Of a stretch of DNA of 15,059 bases, positions 8,909-15,059 are shown piece after piece; the stretch's first letter is position 1, and every line of letters begins with the position of its first letter. The position numbers and the translations under genes were made by a program. Location of the stretch: positions 1 to 15,059 of the forward strand of contig JANBPK010001406.1 in NCBI GenBank assembly GCA_027579435.1, given 5' to 3'. The DNA comes from Candolleomyces eurysporus. Taxonomy: Eukaryota; Basidiomycota; Agaricomycetes; Agaricales; Psathyrellaceae. The notes below the pieces were generated by a model. It was not told the DNA's origin. It worked only from the letters and a program-made list of their open reading frames with translations, and searched no databases.

Positions 8909-11117
8909 TCATCGAGGGTCGTCGACACGCTCCACCGAATCGACGATTTCGTTGACCAATTCTTCAGTGACCCCTGGAATGATTCTCTCAGCATCGGTAA
9001 ACGCTCGCTGCAAGGCGCTGAGCGCTACTCTCGCCTCTTGCGTTGAAACACGTGGGAATAGCTGTAGAAGGGAAAATGAATTCATTAGTCTGCGCAGGTG
9101 AAACTGCTGGGAATCTTACAGAAGCGATGGCTGGCAGGACTACCGTGTCCAGCAATGTCGTATCTGGAAGGTCATCGTCAAGATGGAGGTCTTCCACTTT
9201 GCTGTGCACAGATGAGATCTTGGAAGGGTATGCATCCTCATAGGTATCATCGTATTCCTCGTACTCATCCGAAGGTTCACGTCGTTGCGGGCCCGATCGC
9301 GGCGTAGCATGTTCCGGCACTGTATTCATATGCCTCACTGTGCTTTGTTCAAACCGGCTTTGGGGCCTCGCTGTTGCAGGCGATGGCGGTGGTGGCAGGT
9401 CCCTATCCGACTTTGCTGTTGAAGATGAGCTGTAGCTCGAGCCCGATGTATCAGCGCTACGGTTTGCCCTGGAATCAACAACCTGGTCTGCCCGTGGCGA
9501 TGGATCGTTTTCCCAGGTCAGCGGAGGCCCGGCAGCACGAACTGAGCTACGACCAATCGTTCTGCCTCCATGACGGACAGTGCCGAAGTCCCACATATCG
9601 TCTGCATCTCCGTTCGAAGCCCTGATAGGAGATTAATGTGATTTTAGCGAAATAAGATATCACCTACTCCTCCGGTTGCCGATAATGCCTATCGTCGTCT
9701 TCTGACCGATCGCCACCTTGTGCTTTCCATAATTCGTGGCGTTCAATGAGCTCTGTCAAGTAGCTGGATTTCTTGGCCATTCGGACAAATTTATGTTTCA
9801 GCAGATCGCGGGCGGATGGACGCTACGGAAAGGTGTGTTCATATACAGGAATGAGCCATTGATTTAACCACTTGCCTCTCTTGGGTCTCTCTGAAGGCAT
9901 GATGCGACAAAGTCTCGGAAAGACTTTGAGAAATTGCCCTCAAGGGTTGGTGGCGGGTTTTTTGGAATGAGGAATAAAACCTAATGAAATGATGATGAAC
10001 ACTCCGTGCTCCACGCCACAGGCAGTAATCCATACCTTCATGGGATGAAGTTCGGCATAAGGGGGCTCGCCTTTTGCAAGCTCGATGGCCGTGATACCCA
10101 AGCTCCAGATATCCGCTTTATGGTCGTAACCACTTTGCTTAATAACTTCAGGAGACATCCAGTAGGGTGTTCCAACAAAGGTGTTCTTCTTGGCCGACAA
10201 TGTCCCAGACAATTGACCAGACACACCGAAGTCTGCAAGCTTTACGTCACCACCTGCGGATAGAAGGATGTTCGCGGCTGAGCAATGTCGAGTGTGAACA
10301 ACACGTTTCCACAGCATTAGGAATGAAAGCTCAGCACCTTTAATATCCCGATGAAGCTTCCCTTCCGTGTGCAGATATTCCAGGCCACGAAGGAGTTCTC
10401 GACATATGATAGCAATGTATTCTTCTCTAAAGACTCCTGGTTTCATCTAGAGTAGCGATAGTAATGTTGGTCCAAGCTTTGGCAGCAAAGTTGGAATGAA
10501 ACGACATACCAGGTCAGAGCACGAGCCGCCAGAACAGTACCTATCATTTCATTCAACAAATGGTGGTCGACAGACCCGCAATGGAACCTACTCCATAACG
10601 ATCCACAAATGGGATCCCTTCAGATAAGAACCATGATACCTGAAAATGAACGGGTAACCATTAGCACTGTTCTATTCGGATAACGGTATCCAGAGACGAC
10701 GGACTTGGTGACATGTGGAGAGTCCAGCTGGGACAGGATCTGAATTTCTTGCTGAATGTCCTCAATCTCATCTTCGGCACTTTCTAGATCAATAATCTTG
10801 ATAGCGACAGTCTTCTGAGTGCGCTTGTCATATCTGCAAATCCAGAAGTTTGACAAAGGTCAAGGTTTGAGCGGCAAATGGAAGGAAGTGATTAGCGCAC
10901 GACTGACCCTTTATACACCTCTCCAAACGACCCCTTTCCTGTCGTCAGTACCCCAAGCGTCAACTAGAATTCAGGGTGTTATGGAGGGAGTAAGTATGTA
11001 CAGACCAATCCTGTCTTGCTTCACGTAGAACTCCTCTGGATCTTGTTGCCGTGAATCCTAATCACCGCGACGGATCTCAGCCGATCGTTCACTGGCATTA
11101 GTTGGATAACTTACCAT
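8909..11117 (-). CDS. STE20-family kinase, GCK-III group (MST/Sid1/Kic1-like)
   Basis: This is a Ser/Thr kinase; fungal GCK-III kinases act upstream of NDR/LATS kinases in septation, polarity and morphogenesis. Exons in transcription order: 11117-11115, 11057-11006, 10938-10908, 10833-10705, 10639-10592, 10540-10510, 10446-10338, 10277-10036, 9980-9876, 9822-9668, 9621-9120, 9061-8909; 519 residues. All kinase motifs are present: glycine loop GKGSFGEV (19-26), VAIK with K41, HRDIKAANILL with D132 and N137, DFG 150-152, activation segment [13 protein letters not shown] with T167 and T171, and the group signature [28 protein letters not shown] and [10 protein letters not shown] close the domain near 263. 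An acidic/Ser-rich linker leads to a conserved helical C-terminus ([20 protein letters not shown] to the end), probably for dimerisation or partner binding. Oddities are an ATG-only first coding exon and one GC-AG intron. Whether it is the Kic1, Sid1 or Don3 orthologue cannot be decided here. Confidence 0.93.
9823..9875 (-). other. Non-canonical GC-AG intron in the kinase gene
   Basis: The exon ends GAG and the intron starts GCAAGT on the minus strand, ending in CGTAG; it is 53 bp. Joining gives [18 protein letters not shown], the standard end of a STE20 kinase domain. The nearest GT in the area breaks the frame. The donor otherwise matches the AG|GCAAGT consensus known for GC-AG introns. Confidence 0.85.
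11115..11117 (-). other. Start-codon-only first coding exon of the kinase
   Basis: On the minus strand, ATG at 11117-11115 is followed at once by a strong donor (GTAAGT, from 11114). The intron 11058-11114 (57 bp) ends in GATTAG, and the next exon opens in phase with [20 protein letters not shown]. No in-frame Met occurs in that exon before the kinase domain, so the ATG must come from upstream. This one gives a full N-terminus of normal length. Confidence 0.75.
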
Positions 11118-11888
11118 TGCTCAACAAACGCCTTTATCCGGTCTTTCCTCCGGTGTAATGCTCCAATGTCGCGTCGCCCCTGCTTCAAAGACTCTTGCCA
11201 GCCACCGGGCGCCTAGCACAGGTAACTGAGGTTTTAAGCCACACCCAACGCGTTCGAGGGACCAATAATACACATACGTGTTGGAAGGGGGTATTTAGAA
11301 GAACGAGGAAGGGGAAGAAGGGCGATTCTGTGGACGGGAGAGATGCCTGTAACCCTTGAATGGGGTTGTCTCTCTGATCATCTCGGACGACCCTTGCTTG
11401 CCTTTTCGGGAGATAGGGGTTGGTCATCACTGATTTTGTCTACTCAGAGGTTCTGCTACAAGGAGAGCCTAGAGTTCGGCGCTACACAAGGCCCTTTTGT
11501 CGTGTCTCACATGGACTATTCGCTTTACCCTCCTAGAAGATGTCCTCGCTCAGTGTGCTTATCCGAGAGCAATAAAGCTCTGCCGTCGTTGATACAACAG
11601 TCAAACCGGTTAATGCATCCGGGAACGCATTTCCATTCTTTAGGTGAAAATTGTCCTATAGCGACATTGGGAATAAGTGGCGTGAAAGGTGAAAATAGCT
11701 ATCCGTTGGACTCGCAAATTGGCCGCATGAGACATTGACCCAACATGATTCAGAGAAAAATGTATGCAAGGAAATACAATTGAAAGCTGTAAAGGCAGTG
11801 TAGAAGTTCAACAACTTCTCTATAGGTACCATGCGTGAGGGGCTCACCAAGGCAGTATCCAATTACGAATGAAACCGTGAGCGGTTCG
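11118..11888. other. Intergenic region: kinase promoter/leader and transporter 3' end
   Basis: This 771-bp gap lies between two minus-strand genes. The part next to the kinase should hold its promoter and 5' leader. On the minus strand there is a pyrimidine-rich block at about 11284-11325, typical of fungal core promoters, and an upstream ATG at 11275 opening a 13-codon frame (MCIIGPSNALGVA). The left-hand motif CCAAT lies at 11262-11266 on the plus strand. The part next to 11889 should be the transporter's 3' untranslated region. Open frames on both strands here have no recognisable family and no splice support. Confidence 0.45.
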
Positions 11889-13822
11889 TTACACAGGCGT
11901 CTTGGGTGTTTTCCGATGTTCCTGGAAGATAGTGAGTGATTGATTGAAAGAGATCTTAAGATAGGACCAACCGGGTAATGTGTCGTTTCGTAGTCCACAT
12001 GAACGAAAGCTCGTTCAACCTTAGGAAGGACTTCAATCCTATCTTGCAGCTCCTGACTGATATCGTGCGCTTTCCAAAGAGGAGTATTCGCGTCCATCAC
12101 AATGTCGACTTCGACAAAATAATCCTACAGAGTAGGTTTAAGTTGGGCTATAAATTTAGCTCATTACACGAGAGGCTTACTGGTCCGCTCTGTACGAGGC
12201 GCTCAGTATTAGAGTTTACGCGAGAGAGACCGGGAACGTACATGATAAGCCCGCACGGTATCGACTTTGGTGATTTCTTCGTGAAAGGTGGCCACCTTGT
12301 AGATAATGAGTTGAAGGAACTCGTGCGGGGCAGATTTCCCAGCCAGTAATTCAAATTGCTTGTACACTGTCCGGGACCAGGAAGCAATGATGCCAGAGGA
12401 AATCTACAGAAGATATGAGTAATTTGACACGGATTTCGCGAAGATACTTACGATAATCGCCCCCATAGGATCCAGCCCTAGCCTTCGGCGTAAGAAGAGG
12501 CCGTTGCAAACGGGAAAATAAACTCACACCACCGGATTTTACTACCACCTGTAGCCATTAGGATACCTGCACGCATCTCAATATTTATATTCATCCTTTT
12601 GGGGGTAAAGAGGCACTGACCGAAGGAGTTGATAAATAAGTCGTTGCGGTGATCCTCCCACAACAGTTGTACCTGGCTCGACTGTTTTCGAATCGAGAAA
12701 CTGTACAGGAATAAGAGGAATTTCACGGCTGTTACAATTGTTTAGATGGCTTGCGTCGGAAGGAGAACTATGAACTAACCCAACGCGGAGCCAACAGCGA
12801 TTATCGAAGGCAAATGGAACTTGCGTACATCGCCTCCGTCGTAAGTGATCGAGGAGCTAATAGATTCGACAACGACAACGAGATTGACAGCTCCCATCCT
12901 AGATATAATCAGTTTAATGCAGGGTTTCGAAAGAGCGATTTGAATGCGGCCGTACAGGAATCCTAGAAGTGAAGGGGTTAAGCAGGATACTTAAGAAGAC
13001 CGGGGTACACGTACCGTAAATGACATTGCCGATAGTTCCAATACGTGCACCACCGACGGGCCATTTATTAAGATCCATAGTCGTGGCCTTTCGGTGAAGC
13101 CACCATAGCAACGTATTGGCCCCAATGTCGAAGACCGAGTCAATCGCAGTTGAGAGTAAAGAGAGTGACCCCGAAGAGATGGCCGCGTAGACTTTGTGTC
13201 CTCAGTATGTGGTGGAACCAGTCATAATGAGTACTCACGTTGCAGAACGCAAAGAGCGAAATTAGAGTATAGGCTAGCATAAATGGCGATCTTCACCTAA
13301 GAGAGAAGATTGTGAATACTGAGTAATGCGTTTTATTATGGGGCCGGGCTCACAGGAAGCTGTGCAGCCTTCTCTTCCGCATGCGCATCTTCAGTGTGCT
13401 CTTCCATGGGTTTAAGCATGGACTTGATAAGCTATTTGGATGGAGGAATAACCAATATTAAAACACGAGGAAACAGCCAGAAATAACTGGGCGCACCTCA
13501 TTCTGTCGGACGTGATGTTGCTCCAGTTGCTTCCCCTTCTTCCGATTGCGAAGCCCCTCCAAGGCTCCAGCTGTCAGGATACCACTTTGAAGTTGAAAAG
13601 GGTCATCAGGAAGGATGGTCGCAGACTCGGTGGACGAAGCTCTTTCCAGATCGTTGGATCCTTCCTGTGGTATACCTGGTACCGTTACTTCGGGGGCGGC
13701 CTGCCATCGATCATGGGCGGCAGAGGGTCAGCGTCAAATTCCATCGAAAGCAATCGAATTACTACCTTGGTGGAATCATCCTGTTTCCCTGACGACAGAG
13801 TCTTTTCCCCCTGACTGCTCAT
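11889..13822 (-). CDS. Cation diffusion facilitator (manganese-type CDF/cation efflux protein)
   Basis: CDF proteins export divalent metal ions from the cytosol by proton antiport, usually into vacuole or Golgi. Exons in transcription order: 13822-13766, 13700-13497, 13431-13354, 13296-13239, 13191-13015, 12962-12956, 12898-12780, 12728-12621, 12566-12528, 12477-12452, 12403-12242, 12189-12181, 12124-11972, 11921-11889; 409 residues. The cytosolic N-terminus (about 113 residues) precedes TM1 (VKIAIYASLYSNFALCVLQ). Metal-site motifs are DSVFD (150-154, TM2) and DHRND (259-263, TM5); DxxxD in both helices is the known manganese-CDF signature. Further landmarks are NKWPVGGARIGTIGNVIYGF, MGAVNLVVVVESI and LDPMGAIIISS. 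The C-terminal metal-binding domain contains SGP (346-348), DANTPLWKAHDISQELQD and RAFVHVDYE. Two exons are only 7 and 9 nt. The start at 13822 gives MSSQGEKTLS. Substrate is inferred from the motif only. Confidence 0.92.
12181..12189 (-). other. 9-nt microexon encoding the conserved SGP motif
   Basis: On the minus strand, GTACAG|AGCGGACCA|GTAAGC gives exactly three codons, Ser-Gly-Pro, flanked by introns 12190-12241 (52 bp) and 12125-12180 (56 bp). The product reads VRAYH-SGP-DYFVEVDIVMD. SGP at this spot is conserved in the cytoplasmic domain of the wider CDF family, including bacterial FieF, which supports inclusion of the microexon. Confidence 0.8.
12956..12962 (-). other. 7-nt microexon of the CDF transporter
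   Basis: On the minus strand the sequence CTTCTAG|GATTCCT|GTACGG places seven coding bases between a clear acceptor and a donor. They complete Gly192, encode Phe193 and begin Leu194, producing NVIYGFLMGAVNL across flanking introns 12963-13014 (52 bp) and 12899-12955 (57 bp). Skipping it would shift the frame, and reading through either intron inserts unrelated residues. Confidence 0.75.
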
Positions 13823-14401
13823 GACGCTCTATACGTAAAAAACAACCATGAAAGGGTGAATTTGAGTTGCTGAGAAGGGAATCAAAGGGCGACCCAGAAC
13901 AATGGGTACTAGCTCGCAGGTAGGTCTCGGGACCCGATACCGTTGTTTTGGGTACCTGTGAGCGTTTCCATTGCTCTGGTCGCAAAGAGGGAACTTGGGA
14001 TTTACAGTCAAGAAAACTGCTTACCGTTCGTGAGATGGGGATCCTGGCAGGGGCGATGTTTTTTCTCTCTCTTTCTCCTTCAACAGAGTTCAATCTCCGT
14101 TTCAAACCGGAGGCTGGGCATTATCCTTGTTGGGTCCCGAACCCGGATCCAACAACATACCATGTACCGTTACGGTCCTGCCAGAGTAAAATGGGAAAAT
14201 CTGGCCCTGGACGACAATTTAATACAGAATAGCCCATCAACCCATGAACTGGGTTCACGACGAGAAGGCTCCTCTTGGGCACGACCTAGCTGAAAGTTTA
14301 TCGCAGAGAGGATGTACATATTCATAACCGAGCGGCGGTGACACTTTGTTGCCATCACTTGGCGTTTCTCTCACCACGACATCCACGACGCGTTTGGCGA
14401 C
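13823..14401. promoter_or_regulatory. Intergenic/promoter region upstream of the CDF gene
   Basis: About 580 bp separates the CDF start (minus) from a possible small plus-strand gene. It should hold the CDF promoter and, if that small gene is real, its promoter too. The notable element is a hairpin at 14127-14155. A pyrimidine-rich stretch lies at about 14057-14084 (plus strand). Open frames here are out of phase with the CDF start and have no recognisable relatives. Confidence 0.45.
14127..14155. repeat. Inverted repeat, 11-bp stem with 7-nt loop
   Basis: The arms TTGTTGGGTCC (14127-14137) and GGATCCAACAA (14145-14155) pair over 11 positions, ten Watson-Crick and one G-T, around the loop CGAACCC. 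It lies about 305 bp upstream of the CDF start codon. It could be a dimeric factor site, an RNA hairpin in a leader, or chance. Confidence 0.6.
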
Positions 14402-14624
14402 ATGGACACGAAGGATCGCGCTGAAGACTTTGCCAGTCTTCTCTTCATGATAGTCATACTGGCAGTCCTAATGTGAGTTGCACGTACTCTACATGACACT
14501 GTATTCACGATTATACAGAGCTGCAGCCGCGTTCTGGTGCCTCCTCTCATCCTGCCTAGGGACCTCGGTTCGACAGCTATTTTCGAGNTTTATGGGAATA
14601 CCTGGCGCTTGGATCCCGGTATAA
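14402..14624 (+). CDS. Possible small single-pass membrane protein
   Basis: Not a family I recognise. Two exons, 14402-14472 and 14519-14624, join over a 46-bp GT-AG intron (GTGAGT to TATACAG) to give 58 residues starting MDTKDRAEDF. A hydrophobic run of about 28 residues (FASLLFMIVILAVL, then IAAAAFWCLLSSC) spans the junction and would form a transmembrane helix; a short tail ends in GIPGAWIPV. The unresolved base N at 14588 leaves one residue undefined. The support is the consensus splice sites, the frame kept across them, and a charged N-terminus followed by a clean hydrophobic segment. It could still be chance, or part of a larger gene whose other exons I have not found. Confidence 0.4.
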
Positions 14625-14998
14625 CGACGGTCATCTTTCACGCAGGAGGAGAATGTTTCGCGAGGATGGTGAACTGTGGGAGATGGAACACCGAGGGCGC
14701 GCTGGCTAGTAATTCCCAATGCGATTTGGTTTTCGGGCTTGCATCCACCGGTACCTCCTTTCCTCGTGGAGAATTCGCATTGAAACATTCTGTCATGCAC
14801 GATTGCTCTCAAACGACATGATTTCAGTCTCAACTGCAGTGGAGCAGTAGTCAGCTCTCCTATTACGATCTATATAGACCGACCCCTTCTACGAGAGACC
14901 CAAAAGCTCATCTTCGACCTTGCCTATCATACCCTGTCCGCAAAGCCTGGTAGCTCTTGTGACAAATACCTGCTATTTCTCTTCAACGCGACATCATC
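14625..14998 (+). promoter_or_regulatory. Upstream region of the 3'-terminal secreted-protein gene
   Basis: This 374-bp stretch has no supportable gene. Its right half carries a TATA-like box at 14871-14877 and a pyrimidine-rich leader (about 14970-14985) before the ATG at 14999, consistent with a fungal promoter. Open frames on both strands at about 14490-14830 cross it without recognisable content. Confidence 0.5.
14871..14877 (+). promoter_or_regulatory. TATA-like box
   Basis: TATATAG lies 128 bp upstream of the ATG at 14999, within a usual distance range for fungal genes with a short 5' leader. It is the clearest TATA-like element near a start codon in the window. The assignment rests on motif and position only. 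Confidence 0.45.
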
Positions 14999-15059
14999 AT
15001 GAAGATCCCTGCAAGCTCCTCCCTCATCCTCGCAACCCTGGCCATCTCCTCTTCTTCAG
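14999..15059 (+). CDS. N-terminus of a probable secreted protein (cut by window end)
   Basis: Only the first 20 codons are present: MKIPASSSLILATLAISSSS. A basic residue near the N-terminus followed by a hydrophobic core (LILATLAI) and small residues is a typical signal peptide. The start sits in catcATGA after a pyrimidine-rich leader and downstream of a TATA-like box. The gene continues beyond the window, so mature function cannot be stated; it could be a secreted enzyme or a small secreted protein. Confidence 0.6.
   Translation, partial: MKIPASSSLILATLAISSSS

Noticed and set aside
11343..11738. 132-codon plus-strand open frame between kinase and transporter
   Set aside because: No recognisable motif, overlaps the promoter/3' regions of two real genes, and has no splice or start-context support.
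13776..14105. Minus-strand open frame overlapping the CDF start
   Set aside because: It is in a different frame from the CDF ATG at 13822 and cannot be spliced to the CDF without dropping the clear first exon; composition is not protein-like.
14127..14155. Hairpin considered as a tRNA T-arm (GGGTTCGGGACCC on the minus strand)
   Set aside because: No matching acceptor, D or anticodon arms at the right spacing; the stem extends well beyond a T-arm and is better explained as a plain inverted repeat.
14489..14833. Overlapping open frames on both strands near the right end
   Set aside because: Neither resembles a known protein, both cross the N at 14588, and they occupy the promoter side of the terminal gene; only the spliced 58-residue model has any structural support.

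Overview
This is nuclear DNA of a filamentous fungus, most likely a basidiomycete of the Agaricomycotina (probably Agaricomycetes). The evidence is the dense, very short GT-AG introns (46-74 bp, interrupting coding sequence every 10-250 bp), the close gene packing, and the protein families present. It is a draft sequence, with N at 3432 and 14588. I see no operons, rRNA, tRNA, CRISPR array, transposon or bacterial-type signals. Genus and species cannot be fixed from the sequence alone.

Layout: (1) 300-3157, plus strand, 7 exons: exocyst subunit EXO84. (2) 3407-5038, minus strand: a Dbl-homology (RhoGEF-like) protein with a long disordered N-terminus; its first exon is tentative. (3) 5442-8653, plus strand, 11 exons: the delta subunit of the AP-3 adaptor complex. 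(4) 8909-11117, minus strand, 12 exons: a STE20-family kinase of the GCK-III (MST/Sid1/Kic1-like) group. (5) 11889-13822, minus strand, 14 exons: a cation diffusion facilitator with the DxxxD signature of manganese-type members. (6) 14402-14624, plus strand: a possible 58-residue membrane protein. (7) 14999 to the window end, plus strand: the start of a protein with a signal peptide. The splice models for genes 1 and 3-5 each sum to an exact multiple of three and rebuild conserved family motifs across every junction.

The genes are ordinary housekeeping genes. EXO84, AP-3 delta, the DH protein and the GCK-III kinase all bear on polarised secretion or vacuolar traffic and cell polarity in fungi, but nothing in the sequence shows shared regulation beyond one divergent promoter (5039-5441). 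Genes 1/2 and 3/4 are convergent pairs with about 250 bp between stop codons.

The most unusual content is in gene structure: 7-nt and 9-nt microexons in the transporter, a kinase whose first coding exon is only the ATG, a GC-AG intron, and a stop-free 60-bp intron that splits the kinase catalytic loop. An 11-bp-stem hairpin lies upstream of the transporter. I did not find a convincing new biological system.
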